Notes: generated by a model not told the origin, from the letters alone. A stretch of DNA of 16,549 bases from JAIPJO01 sp035269015 (GCA_035269015.1 DATFJU010000029.1:1-16549), one strand, 5' to 3'. Counted from the first letter of the stretch, positions 1 through 8,458 are shown. A program made the numbers and translations.

Positions 1-255
1 CTTTAAAGACTCTAGATAACCCTGGATACTACCATCTTCTCCGCCCTGACCATGTAAAGCTGGTATGCAAAAATCAAACTTTTTATTTTTAAAATCTAAA
101 CTAAATTTTTCCAAATCAGTTTTAGGGTCATATTTAAAAACTGTATAGCCAGCCGACTCTAAGGTTTTTATAATTTGAGCACCAGTATTTAAAGATACTT
201 CCCTTTCTAAGGATGTGCCCCCTAGAAGAACTGCAATTTTTAACTTTCTCTTCAT
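1..255 (-). CDS. ddl: D-alanine--D-alanine ligase, N-terminal part (cut by window edge)
   Basis: Cytoplasmic ATP-grasp ligase joining two D-alanines for the peptidoglycan pentapeptide. Only the first 85 residues are in the window; the gene continues past base 1. The visible part has the N-terminal Rossmann-like fold of the family: 'VLLGGTSLEREVSL' (about residues 9-22, the usual GGxSxEREVSLxSG signature with the catalytic Glu/Ser region) and 'ALHGQGGEDGSIQG' (about 66-79, the HGxxGEDGxxQG signature). The ATP-grasp domain and C-terminus are not visible. The ATG at 255-253 overlaps the TGA stop of the upstream racemase gene (ATGA overlap), which supports this start and suggests translational coupling. 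The gene is too short for the usual ORF cutoffs here because it is truncated, not because it is broken. Confidence 0.93.
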   Translation of the reverse strand, partial: MKRKLKIAVLLGGTSLEREVSLNTGAQIIKTLESAGYTVFKYDPKTDLEKFSLDFKNKKFDFCIPALHGQGGEDGSIQGYLESLK

Positions 256-1397
256 ACAACTTTTCTTCTTATATTAACTGCTAATCTAATAAGTGGTTCA
301 TAGATAATGGTATCTGCTAGATCAGCTATATTTGCAAAAGAATTAGCATCAGAATTTAAAGAAGATACTACTTGTACTCTATCACCTATTTGCGCTTTAT
401 TATCACCCAAATCAACACAAGTTAAATTCATACAAACATTACCACTAATTTGAGCAAAGAAAGGTTTATCTTTGCTCATAATTTTCAACTTACCTTGATT
501 AGATAAATGTCTAGGTAAACCTTCACTATAGCCAAAAGGTATAACTGCAATAGTACTATCCTTCTCACTACTAAAATTTTCATTATATGAAACTATTTCT
601 TGAGCTTTAATTTTTTGTAATGAAATAATTTGTGAATATACTTTTAAGGCCGGTTTTAATTGTTTTGCTATTTCATATTTATTATGCTGTGGATCTATAA
701 TATTATAGCCATAAAAGCCTATACCAGCTCTATAGGCGCTGTATTCCCTCTTTAAGGTGAAAACACCCGCACTATTACCCAAATGCGTTTTTAAGCCTTT
801 ATAGCCATTTTTTTGCATAAACTCTAAAGCCTGAGCAAAGTTTTCCTCTTGAGTGTCATTAAACTTCGATAATGTCTCGGCTGAAGCTAAATGTGACGCT
901 AAACCTACTACTTGTACCTTATTTAAATAAAAAGAATTATCTTCAATAAACTTAGGCAAATCTTTGATTCCCTCCCTATTCATACCTGTATTAACAAATA
1001 AATGAACTTTAGCTTTCTGGCCAAATTTAGTAGCTATATGTCGCAGTGTTTTATAATTATATACATAAAACTCTGTTTTATTTAGTTTAGTGTAAGTATA
1101 AGCTTTAAGAGGCATTTCACCCATAATAAGAACTCTACCTTTGAAATACTTATAAGCTATTTGAGCTTCAGGAAAAGAATCTACCGCCACAGTCTTAACC
1201 TTATTTTTAATAATTTGGCACAATTCTTTTAAACCATGACCATAAGCATTAGCTTTTAAAACTGGAATTATTTGTGAATTAGGTCTTTCTCCTTCAAGTA
1301 TTTTAAGATTATGTAAAAGATTATTTTTTTGTATTTCAATAATATTTAAAGTTTCGTATTTAGGTTTTTTGTACGCTTTAAGACTATCTATTATCAT
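252..1397 (-). CDS. alr: alanine racemase (PLP-dependent)
   Basis: Converts L-alanine to D-alanine, the substrate of the ligase encoded directly downstream. The 381-residue length is normal for the family. The N-terminal TIM barrel carries 'PVLKANAYGHG' (45-55) with the PLP-binding Lys48; 'NTGMNREG' (136-143) and 'HLGNSAG' (205-211) are other barrel signatures. The C-terminal beta domain holds the second catalytic residue, Tyr271 in 'VSYNENF', and 'GNVCMNLTCVDLG' (319-331), where the usual Asp after Met is Asn. Starts 11 bases after the stop of the membrane-anchored protein gene and overlaps ddl by four bases. Cytoplasmic. It is part of the long dnaX-led operon; no separate promoter was evident. 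Confidence is high because both catalytic residues are present. Confidence 0.96.
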   Translation of the reverse strand: MIIDSLKAYKKPKYETLNIIEIQKNNLLHNLKILEGERPNSQIIPVLKANAYGHGLKELCQIIKNKVKTVAVDSFPEAQIAYKYFKGRVLIMGEMPLKAYTYTKLNKTEFYVYNYKTLRHIATKFGQKAKVHLFVNTGMNREGIKDLPKFIEDNSFYLNKVQVVGLASHLASAETLSKFNDTQEENFAQALEFMQKNGYKGLKTHLGNSAGVFTLKREYSAYRAGIGFYGYNIIDPQHNKYEIAKQLKPALKVYSQIISLQKIKAQEIVSYNENFSSEKDSTIAVIPFGYSEGLPRHLSNQGKLKIMSKDKPFFAQISGNVCMNLTCVDLGDNKAQIGDRVQVVSSLNSDANSFANIADLADTIIYEPLIRLAVNIRRKVV

Positions 1398-1408
1398 AAT
1401 AATGTTTC

Positions 1409-3274
1409 TTAATTTTCAACTCTACCTTGACCCGAAGCTAATGGATCATGCGTTAATTCTGCATTTATATCTGGAAGACTAAAATTTATGTTTTTTTGAG
1501 TAAAGGTATCATAAGCAGTAACTGTAATATCTTTAAACAATAAAGGTATAGAATTAATTTGAGCTGTGTCAGGAATTAATGTTAAAGCAAAACGAGCACT
1601 ACTATTGAGATCTTTATTATCTATATTTCTTATTTGCCAGGTTACCTTATTTGAGCCAGGGGCCTGATAAATACTACCATTAACAACACTCTTTTTATTT
1701 GCCCATCTAACATTTTCAGCCAGCTTTCCGCTTAGACTAAAGTCAACTAAAGCATTTCCATAATTGCTAGCTTCAAGAAATATCCAATACGTAGTTGGGA
1801 GTCCATCTACTGGAGGCAAAGGTCCAATACCTAACTGATCTCCTTGTGGACTGTAATAATATGCTTTTGAACTAGCTTCTAAATTACTTAAAAGCTTAAT
1901 TGGTTCAGAGCTAACTTGATAACTGTAGCGACTTTGATTAGATAAATAAGAAGGTTCAACTCTTAATTCAAACTCGGGATTAATCACATCTTTTTCTTGT
2001 TTAGCATTAATTTTTAAACTAAGGTGAACTGATTCCTGAGATTCTAAATTTTGTTTAAGTCTAATAATCTTATCAATTATTTCTACGTTCGAAATTGACT
2101 GGTTTAAACTTAAATTATCTAAGATGATATTATCATCTGCTCCTATTCTAAAAGCAAGGTCAGATAAAGTATTATTTGAATTGTTTTTAAAATCTAAATT
2201 AAAACTAATAGTATTGTTATTGTTATTTAGATATATAAGTTGTGATTCTAATTCAGGATCAAATATATCTACTTGTTTTTGCCATTTATTTTGCAAAAGC
2301 TCTTTTCCTTTTTTGATTAAGTATGTTTGTATTTCTAGATTATCACTTTGTTTATCTCTAGGACTAATTAATTTAAATTCTATATTTTTTATTTCACCAA
2401 CTTCTATTTTATCAACTATTATTTTATTATTTTCTATATCTTCATTAGAGCTTAAAAGCCAGTCATCAGAAACCTTTAAGTACATACTTCTTATATCCTT
2501 AACGCTGGTATTTTCAATATTAACTCTAAATTTATTTTCAATATTTTTATATATTTTATCAGGAGCTATAACTTGCATATCCAAAGAAGAATCTTCAATA
2601 TTATATAAATATGAACTTAGAACACCACTTTTACCACAACTACTACAATTAAAATTAAAAGAAATGGCCTGTTGCTTACCAATATCTGCATAAACATAAC
2701 CACTAATCTTCACTTCTCCATTAGAACCAGAGCTTAATTTACCTAGTTTAAAAGTATGTGTGTCCTGATTATATTTATCACTCGGTACAGCTCTAACGAA
2801 CTCAAAATTATCAGGCAAATTAACAGCGATAGTATTATCACTACTAGAATTATTAGTCTTGTATTTTAAATGAAATGTTTGTAACTCTGCGCTCTTTATT
2901 ATCTTATGATTAGTTCCTGATTCTAAATTTATCTGTGCGTGTGGTTGCCAAAAGCTAAGCCACAAAATAATTACTAAGAGGACTACAATAATTCCTGCCA
3001 TTACTAGATCAGCCCAGAGATGAAATTTACTATTTTTATAATGCTTTTCATGCCTTCTTCTAAAATGTGAATTAATGTTTAAATTACCAATAACTAAATT
3101 AGATCCTGTTCCCATATTTAAACCGTCTTTAGTTAGAGTTAAACCACTCTTTTGTGTGGCATTTTTATCATCGGATTGTTTTTCAAGACTTGTTTGCTTT
3201 TTTTTATCTACAACTGAAAGATTAGCATCCTCAAGACTATACACTTCTTTGTTTTTTTTCTTTTTTTTAGTCAT
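1409..3274 (-). CDS. membrane-anchored extracytoplasmic protein, unrecognised family
   Basis: I do not recognise a named family. With the start chosen here it has 621 residues: a Lys-rich, polar cytoplasmic N-terminus (1-87, opening with a run of lysines), one strongly hydrophobic span at about 88-109 preceded by basic residues, then a long outer region of about 510 residues, rich in Asn/Ser and beta-type sequence. The outer part looks like repeated immunoglobulin/DUF11-like beta domains ('FEFVRAVPSDKYN', 'NLPDNFEF' resemble the opening of such repeats), but this is inference. A 'NCSSC' pair in the outer part could form a disulfide. Start choice: an in-frame upstream start at 3322 would overlap the preceding gene by 47 bases; the ATG at 3274 sits one base after that gene's TAA (TAATATG), an arrangement seen elsewhere in the window. 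It follows a secreted glycosidase-like gene in the same operon, so a surface role is plausible. Confidence 0.75.
   Translation of the reverse strand: MTKKKKKNKEVYSLEDANLSVVDKKKQTSLEKQSDDKNATQKSGLTLTKDGLNMGTGSNLVIGNLNINSHFRRRHEKHYKNSKFHLWADLVMAGIIVVLLVIILWLSFWQPHAQINLESGTNHKIIKSAELQTFHLKYKTNNSSSDNTIAVNLPDNFEFVRAVPSDKYNQDTHTFKLGKLSSGSNGEVKISGYVYADIGKQQAISFNFNCSSCGKSGVLSSYLYNIEDSSLDMQVIAPDKIYKNIENKFRVNIENTSVKDIRSMYLKVSDDWLLSSNEDIENNKIIVDKIEVGEIKNIEFKLISPRDKQSDNLEIQTYLIKKGKELLQNKWQKQVDIFDPELESQLIYLNNNNNTISFNLDFKNNSNNTLSDLAFRIGADDNIILDNLSLNQSISNVEIIDKIIRLKQNLESQESVHLSLKINAKQEKDVINPEFELRVEPSYLSNQSRYSYQVSSEPIKLLSNLEASSKAYYYSPQGDQLGIGPLPPVDGLPTTYWIFLEASNYGNALVDFSLSGKLAENVRWANKKSVVNGSIYQAPGSNKVTWQIRNIDNKDLNSSARFALTLIPDTAQINSIPLLFKDITVTAYDTFTQKNINFSLPDINAELTHDPLASGQGRVEN
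3252..3268 (-). repeat. two adjacent A8 homopolymer runs at the start of a coding region
   Basis: On the minus strand codons 3-9 of the membrane-anchored protein gene read through two runs of eight A separated by one G (T runs 3252-3259 and 3261-3268 on the plus strand). They encode the lysine cluster. Runs of this length are known sites of replication or transcription slippage; a one-base change here would abolish the protein. Whether it varies cannot be told from one sequence. Confidence 0.6.
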
Positions 3275-3275
3275 A

Positions 3276-5315
3276 TTAAAAATTAAAAGTTTGTGTAAGG
3301 ATCTCTTTGACCCCATCACCATTTATATCTAAAGTGATAACTTTTATACCCTCAGTAAAACTGGGCTCATAGGCTAAAAAACTATCAAGAAGTTTACCAT
3401 CTCTATTAAATATCTTAACACGTGGGCTTCCTCCAAGTCCAGCACTGCTTACTATCTCACCTTTACCATCACCGTTAACATCACCAACACTAAGACTAAC
3501 ACCACCTTTAAACTCACGATCATAAGCGAAAAAACCACCAATTAAAGGTTTACCGTCTTTAGAAAATACTCTGACATGCGGACCACCTCCAGGGCCAGCG
3601 CCAGTAATTATTTCCTTAGTACCATCATTATTTAAATCTAATACAGCCACATTTACCCCTCCTCTAAAATTTGTTTCATAAGCGAAAAAACCACCAATTA
3701 AAGGTTTACCGTCTTTAGAAAATACTCTGACATGCGGACCACCTCCAGGGCCAGCGCCAGTAATTATTTCCTTAGTACCATCGCCATCAAGATCAGCTAT
3801 AGCGACTGATATTTCTCCTTGAAATTTATTATCATAGGGTTCAAATTCTTTATACACTCTGCCATTTTTATATATACTAATAAGACCAGCATAGTTAACT
3901 AAGGTTTCTTTTATACCATCATTATCTATATCACTAACTATAATCTGACTTTCGCCTGGATAAGCATCTTTATAAGCAAAAAAACCGTTACGCACTTGTT
4001 TTCCATTTTTATCAAAAACTCTAACATAAGCACCATTATCAAAAACTGCACCTTCAATTTCTGTTTGTCTTTTTTTTAAAATCACAGCATCTTTAGGTTC
4101 TAAATTTACATAATTAACAATAGTACCATTGTTAATTTCAGGAGCCTGATCTCCTTTCAGTCTCTCAAATTCTTCTTTATCAAAAAAATAAGATTTCTTC
4201 TCCTGACTAGAATTTAGTACAGCTACTCCTTCATCAAAATCTCTACGCCATAAGCCAGGCTTTATTTGTGAACTACTTGAGAGTAAATTATTAGCTTGAC
4301 TTTGTGGTTGACCTAAAGAAAATTCATATTCATCGTAAAACCAAAGTTCTCCTTGTTTATATATACTTTCATTGTAACCAAAATAACCATTTTCCATTAA
4401 AGTAGAAGCAAGGCTGTAGCGCATTTTTTGATAAGGATTATTTTGATCATTGAAAGAAAGAATAACTGGTGTTTGTGGTTTTTTATTATAATCCTTTAGT
4501 CTCATATATGTTTGCATCGAACCTGACCAATTTCCACCATTTTCCCAACTAGAAGGAAAACTCTCTAACATCATACCGTTTAAATAGTTTTGATATTCAT
4601 AAAATACTCTACCATTACCCATAATAATAGCTTCCGGATTTAAGTTTCTACTAATAAGTAACATTTCCTTAGTACCTTGATTCCAGGCACTATCCATATA
4701 AGCATTACTAGTTCTTTGCTTATTATTATTAATATCAATATTGGCATTATTAAGCCAGGAAATATCTCCCCAAGTATTATCATAGAAAACTCCATCCCAA
4801 AGTCCTGTGCTTAAAATTTCTTCATCTACAAACCTAGGTAAAAACTCATTCCATTTTTCATTATTATTAGAGACACCAGCACCAACTGTCATATTTAACA
4901 TCTTAGTTCCCTGCCAAAAACTAATTTTATTTCCTTGATAATCTCTTAACCACCAAGAATCAGCTATTTGATCATACAATTTAGCTCGTAAACTAGCATT
5001 TATTTGAAATGATTGCTGACTATAATCAATAATCTCTTGTGAAGTAATGTAAGCCAATATCTTAATATCAGGATTATATCTCCTTATTTTTCTAATAGCC
5101 TCTGGACTATTTTCTTGCACTTCCATATCTAAAATTAGCAGGTCCCATTTAGCAAGATCTACAGCTTCACTATCATCAAGAGACCATTCCAAATAATAAT
5201 TAACTAAACGTGGATAATCTACTTGCGCTATTGCTTGTGAATTATTATTTATAGACAACAAAAAAGACAAGCCTAGAACAATTATTAAGCATAGTTGTAT
5301 AAAGCTTGTCTTCAT
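3276..5315 (-). CDS. secreted GHL15-like glycosidase fold with C-terminal FG-GAP/VCBS repeats
   Basis: 679 residues. Residues 1-30 form a signal peptide (Lys, hydrophobic core, 'AIA' before about residue 31), so it is exported. Residues about 35-415 resemble the putative glycosyl hydrolase-like family 15 barrel: 'LLILDMEVQ' (59-67), 'IKILAYITSQE' (84-94), 'LWDGVFYDN' (172-180, acidic residues Asp174 and Asp179 at a strand end), 'MMLESFPSSW' (248-257) and a closing beta domain ending 'DAVILKK'. Catalytic residues are inferred, not proven. Residues about 420-679 are FG-GAP/VCBS-type repeats with five Ca-binding-like loops: DIDNDG, DLDGDG, DLNNDG, DVNGDG, DINGDG, about 52 residues apart, with 'GPGGGPHVRVF' and 'FFAY' motifs. 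Such repeats often form a beta-propeller for adhesion or carbohydrate contact. Starts 10 bases after serS; no Shine-Dalgarno. No cell-wall anchor is visible. Confidence 0.82.
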   Translation of the reverse strand: MKTSFIQLCLIIVLGLSFLLSINNNSQAIAQVDYPRLVNYYLEWSLDDSEAVDLAKWDLLILDMEVQENSPEAIRKIRRYNPDIKILAYITSQEIIDYSQQSFQINASLRAKLYDQIADSWWLRDYQGNKISFWQGTKMLNMTVGAGVSNNNEKWNEFLPRFVDEEILSTGLWDGVFYDNTWGDISWLNNANIDINNNKQRTSNAYMDSAWNQGTKEMLLISRNLNPEAIIMGNGRVFYEYQNYLNGMMLESFPSSWENGGNWSGSMQTYMRLKDYNKKPQTPVILSFNDQNNPYQKMRYSLASTLMENGYFGYNESIYKQGELWFYDEYEFSLGQPQSQANNLLSSSSQIKPGLWRRDFDEGVAVLNSSQEKKSYFFDKEEFERLKGDQAPEINNGTIVNYVNLEPKDAVILKKRQTEIEGAVFDNGAYVRVFDKNGKQVRNGFFAYKDAYPGESQIIVSDIDNDGIKETLVNYAGLISIYKNGRVYKEFEPYDNKFQGEISVAIADLDGDGTKEIITGAGPGGGPHVRVFSKDGKPLIGGFFAYETNFRGGVNVAVLDLNNDGTKEIITGAGPGGGPHVRVFSKDGKPLIGGFFAYDREFKGGVSLSVGDVNGDGKGEIVSSAGLGGSPRVKIFNRDGKLLDSFLAYEPSFTEGIKVITLDINGDGVKEILTQTFNF
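3520..3626 (-). repeat. 107-bp perfect direct repeat, copy nearer the 3' end of the gene
   Basis: Identical base for base to 3676-3782, offset 156 bases (52 codons). It covers residues about 564-599 of the secreted protein, from the DGTKE of one Ca-binding loop through GPGGGPHVRVF to FFAY. Flanking bases diverge at once. Confidence 0.95.
3676..3782 (-). repeat. 107-bp perfect direct repeat, copy nearer the 5' end of the gene
   Basis: Partner of 3520-3626; encodes residues about 512-547. Identity includes third codon positions, so the match reflects recent duplication or gene conversion and not only protein-level selection. The other repeat units of the same protein are clearly diverged. Confidence 0.95.
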
Positions 5316-5325
5316 GGTTATATAA

Positions 5326-6576
5326 TTACTTTAAGATATGATATTTTTTAGGTAAGTACTTATGCAGTATTTTAGGAACTTTAACGCTACCATCTGCTGT
5401 TTGATTTTGTTCCAAAATAGCTGGTATTACCCTACTAGTAGCTAAGCCTGAAGCATTTAAAGTATGAACAAAAACATTCTTTTTTGTTTTTTGATCTTTA
5501 TACCTTATATTAGCCCTTCTAGCTTGATAACCAATAGCATTAGAAATACTACTCACTTCTTTGTATATATTCATACTTGGAATCCAAACTTCTAGATCTG
5601 TAGTTTTAGCCATAGCCGCAGAACAATCTTTCGCCGCTAGCTTGCTAAGTTGAAAATGTAAATCAAGTCCTTTCATTAAATCAATAACTTCTTGATTCAT
5701 TTTTTCAAAAACCTGCCAAGAGTTTTCAGGCTTAGTAAACTGAAACATTTCCACTTTGTTAAACTGATGACCTCTAATCATACCTCTTTCATCTTTTCTA
5801 TAACTTCCCGCCTCCCTTCTAAAAGAGGTGGCTAAAGAAAAGTACTTTTTAGGTAAATCATTTTCATCTAAAATTTCTTCTCTATGATAATTTGTTAACA
5901 TCATCTCTGCAGTTGCATTAAGACAAAGTTTAGAGTTTTCAGTCCAAAAGAGATCATCTTCAAATTTAGGTAAATGCCCTGAAGCATAAGCAGATTCTCT
6001 ATTTAAAAGTTCAGGCATTATTAAAAATTCATAAGCATTCTCCCTATGATAATCTAAGAAATAATTATACAAAGCCCATTCTAGCCAAGCCCCTTTATCT
6101 TTGTATATCCAAAAACCATTACCTGACATTTTCCTAGCTCTTTTATAATCAATCACATCAAGTTTTTCAGCTAAGCTTACATGATCAAGAGCTTCAAAAT
6201 CAAACTTTGGTTTATTTGAGTATGTGTATATTACTTCATTGTTTTCTTTATCACCTGCTACAATATCTTCACTAACTGTATTAGGTAAAGATGATAATTT
6301 TTCTTTCAAGTCTGCTTTGATTTTCTTTAATTCTTCTTCTTGTTCTTTAATGCTTTTAGATAGTTCTTTTATTTCAGAAATAGTTTTCTCATCTGGTTTA
6401 GTTTTAGAATATTCATTTTTTTTAGCCTGAAGAACTTCAAGGTCAGTAGTTATATTTTTTCTTTTTTCTTCTAAAGAAATAATATTATCTAAATTAAAAT
6501 CTTCTTTAGGCATTCTCTTTAAGAGAGCTTCTTCAACTTCTTTTTTATTATTTATTATTCTTTTAATATCTAACAT
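5326..6576 (-). CDS. serS: seryl-tRNA synthetase
   Basis: Class II aminoacyl-tRNA synthetase charging tRNA-Ser; cytoplasmic, 416 residues, normal length. The N-terminal region (about 30-100) is the charged, Lys/Glu/Leu-rich two-helix coiled-coil arm that contacts the tRNA. The catalytic domain shows motif 1-like 'GHLPKFEDDLFW' (200-211), the serine-binding TAE triplet (222-224, here in 'LNATAE'), motif 2 with Arg253/Arg254 in 'FRREAGSYRKDERG' (252-265), and motif 3 'GLATSRVIPAILE' (377-389) with its invariant Arg382. The motif 3 residue before Arg is Ser where Gly or Pro is common. Lies 4 bases after dnaX and 10 bases before the secreted protein gene, within the same operon. No Shine-Dalgarno; start ATG follows the dnaX stop almost directly. 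Confidence 0.97.
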   Translation of the reverse strand: MLDIKRIINNKKEVEEALLKRMPKEDFNLDNIISLEEKRKNITTDLEVLQAKKNEYSKTKPDEKTISEIKELSKSIKEQEEELKKIKADLKEKLSSLPNTVSEDIVAGDKENNEVIYTYSNKPKFDFEALDHVSLAEKLDVIDYKRARKMSGNGFWIYKDKGAWLEWALYNYFLDYHRENAYEFLIMPELLNRESAYASGHLPKFEDDLFWTENSKLCLNATAEMMLTNYHREEILDENDLPKKYFSLATSFRREAGSYRKDERGMIRGHQFNKVEMFQFTKPENSWQVFEKMNQEVIDLMKGLDLHFQLSKLAAKDCSAAMAKTTDLEVWIPSMNIYKEVSSISNAIGYQARRANIRYKDQKTKKNVFVHTLNASGLATSRVIPAILEQNQTADGSVKVPKILHKYLPKKYHILK

Positions 6577-6580
6577 ATAT

Positions 6581-8314
6581 TTAGCTTATAACCTCGCCAC
6601 CGAAGGCGTTTAGTATATTATTAATAGTCCCTTTTTGCTCATCATCAACTTGAGCTTTTTCTTTTTTTGTTTCCTTAGTCTGTATATTATCAGTATTTTC
6701 TTCTTTAGGTTTTACCTCTTCTTTGTTTCCCGAGTTTTCTCTGGATCTCGAACTTGGTATTTCTAAATTACTATCAATATTAGTAGTATACTTTAAATTA
6801 CATTTAAAAATATTTTTAAGATTTTTATTTATAATATCTTGAATATTAGCATCCCTTAATCTTTCCTGGTGAAATTTATATTTACATTTCAAATTAATAA
6901 TTCCTTCTTTAATATCACTAGGCCAACAATTTTGCAAAATAAAGGTTAAAGAATGATTTTCACTTTTTATCTTTAAAATAAACTCTCTCCATTTAGCTTG
7001 AATATCTTCAATACCAATATTTATCTTTTCTGCTTGACTATCCTCTTTTACATCTTCTTTAATTAATGGAACTTCTTTTTCTTTATTTACCTTAGTTTCT
7101 TTAAAATTATAATTATCTGTTTTTTGTTTGTTAACGGTATTTTCTGTTTCTTTTTTTTCTTGAATAAAATTATTAGAATTGTCTTTTTTATTATAATTAT
7201 TTAAACTGTCTGTTTTCTTTCTTCCTGACAACTTTACCGTCACTAATTCCAAAGGTAATTGCTTTATTTGCGCGCTTCTCAAACTATCATTTGTTTTAAT
7301 ATAATTATCAATATACCAAGCAAGTTTTTCAATGTCTAATTTAGCGCTCAATGTTAATACCTCTTTTTCAATACTTTCACCAAAATCTAACCCTAAACTT
7401 TGTGATAAGCCAGGATTTACTTTTTCCATAATAATCTTTCTTAATATTTGCAAAATATCTGCTAAAAAACTTTTTAGGTCTATTCCTGAGTCAATTAAAT
7501 CATTAATAAGTCTAATAGCCTTAGCTGTCTCGTTACTGGCAACATGATCAAGATATTTAACAGCTTGTAAAATATTACTTTGTGGCAGTATTAAATTAGC
7601 TTGTTCTGTGCTAATTTCTTTAGCAGAGCTAAGTGAAATTACTTGGCCTAAAAGACTTTCAGCATCACGCAAATAACCACCTGAATGTCTAGCAATGGTT
7701 TCTAAAACCCCTTTATCAACACTTATCTCTTCAGCGTCAACTATGGATTGTAATTTTTTAATAGTATCAATAACACTTAAACGTTTAAAATCCATTCTCT
7801 CACACCTAGAAATAACAGTAGCAGGGATCTTATGAACCTCTGTGGTGCAAAGAATAAAGATAACATGTTGTGGTGGTTCTTCTATAACCTTAAGTAAGGC
7901 ATTAAAAGCTGAAATAGACAACATATGCACCTCATCAATAATAAAAACCTTATATTTCAAATTTGCTGGAGCAACTCTAGCGCTATCAATTATATTTTCC
8001 CTAACATTATCTACTCCAGTATGACTAGCAGCATCTATTTCAATTACTTCAATGCTCTTATTTTTATTAATATTTAAGCAAGCACTACATTCATTACAAG
8101 GCTCAGACATCCCTTCTTCACGGTTTAAACAATTTAAACTCTTAGCTAATATTCTAGCTAAAGTTGTTTTACCAACGGCTCTTGGTCCACAAAAAAGATA
8201 AGCCTGGGACAAATCATTATTGATTATTTCACTCTCCAGACTAGCTTTGATATGATTTTGACCAAGAACTTCTTTAAAAGTTTTAGGTCTATATTTTCGT
8301 GATAATGTAGCCAT
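6581..8314 (-). CDS. dnaX: DNA polymerase III subunit gamma/tau
   Basis: Clamp-loader ATPase of the replisome, 577 residues. Domain order: AAA+ ATPase with Walker A 'GPRAVGKTT' (43-51), a zinc site of Cys62, Cys73, Cys76 and Cys79, Walker B 'VFIIDEVHML' (123-132), sensor 1 region 'ILCTTE' and the 'SRC' box (169-171) typical of clamp loaders; then helical lid and collar domain III up to about residue 362 ('PLELVTVKL'). From about 365 to 435 follows a low-complexity Lys/Asn/Glu linker, then a small folded region (about 437-515) and another acidic/basic tail. The last part corresponds to the tau-specific region and is divergent. It is the first gene of the operon, with a near-consensus promoter just upstream and a leader of roughly 17 bases. 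An A8 run lies in the linker and might permit a shorter gamma form. Confidence 0.97.
   Translation of the reverse strand: MATLSRKYRPKTFKEVLGQNHIKASLESEIINNDLSQAYLFCGPRAVGKTTLARILAKSLNCLNREEGMSEPCNECSACLNINKNKSIEVIEIDAASHTGVDNVRENIIDSARVAPANLKYKVFIIDEVHMLSISAFNALLKVIEEPPQHVIFILCTTEVHKIPATVISRCERMDFKRLSVIDTIKKLQSIVDAEEISVDKGVLETIARHSGGYLRDAESLLGQVISLSSAKEISTEQANLILPQSNILQAVKYLDHVASNETAKAIRLINDLIDSGIDLKSFLADILQILRKIIMEKVNPGLSQSLGLDFGESIEKEVLTLSAKLDIEKLAWYIDNYIKTNDSLRSAQIKQLPLELVTVKLSGRKKTDSLNNYNKKDNSNNFIQEKKETENTVNKQKTDNYNFKETKVNKEKEVPLIKEDVKEDSQAEKINIGIEDIQAKWREFILKIKSENHSLTFILQNCWPSDIKEGIINLKCKYKFHQERLRDANIQDIINKNLKNIFKCNLKYTTNIDSNLEIPSSRSRENSGNKEEVKPKEENTDNIQTKETKKEKAQVDDEQKGTINNILNAFGGEVIS
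7151..7158 (-). other. A8 run in dnaX: possible slippage site for a gamma form
   Basis: Codons 386-388 read GAA AAA AAA followed by GAA. A -1 shift here gives AGA AAC AGA AAA TAC CGT TAA, ending after six codons and yielding a protein of about 394 residues that stops right after the collar domain, as gamma does in E. coli and Thermus. In an AT-rich genome such runs and nearby stops occur by chance, and a second A6 run lies shortly upstream. No strong stimulatory structure was recognised. Confidence 0.3.
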
Positions 8315-8337
8315 ATTTGTTTATTTTTTCTATTTTT

Positions 8338-8366
8338 ATTATACCTGTTAATTATAGATAATTCAA
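8338..8366 (-). promoter_or_regulatory. sigma70-type promoter of the dnaX-ddl operon
   Basis: On the minus strand TTGAAT (8366-8361), a 17-base spacer, and a perfect TATAAT (8343-8338). Predicted transcription start near 8331, about 17 bases before the dnaX ATG. No Shine-Dalgarno in the short leader. Confidence 0.75.
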
Positions 8367-8433
8367 ATATTTATAATCAAACCTCAAAATATCACTAATA
8401 TTGTTTTTAAAATAATAACATCCTTCCGTACTC

Positions 8434-8458
8434 AAAAAACACCCTCTGGGTGCTTTTT
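8434..8458 (-). terminator. rho-independent terminator after the VirD4-like gene
   Basis: Stem CACCC / GGGTG (8440-8444 with 8448-8452) with a three-base loop. On the minus strand it is followed by six T (8439-8434). A T5 tract also follows on the plus strand, but no plus-strand gene ends here. It lies about 60 bases past the stop at 8513 and separates this unit from the dnaX promoter. Confidence 0.8.

Noticed and set aside
2124..2693. Plus-strand frame of 189 codons opposite the membrane-anchored protein gene
   Set aside because: It is the mirror of a well-supported minus-strand gene; its Leu/Ser/Ile-rich, low-complexity translation has no family signature and no promoter or terminator fits it. 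The same holds for the other plus-strand frames inside minus-strand genes.
3275..3322. Upstream start for the membrane-anchored protein at 3322
   Set aside because: It would overlap the preceding gene by 47 bases, and the added residues look like out-of-frame sequence of that gene.
3500..3800. CRISPR-like or mobile repeat
   Set aside because: The repeat is in-frame coding sequence with a 52-codon period and protein-level relatives on both sides; there are no spacers and no terminal inverted repeats.
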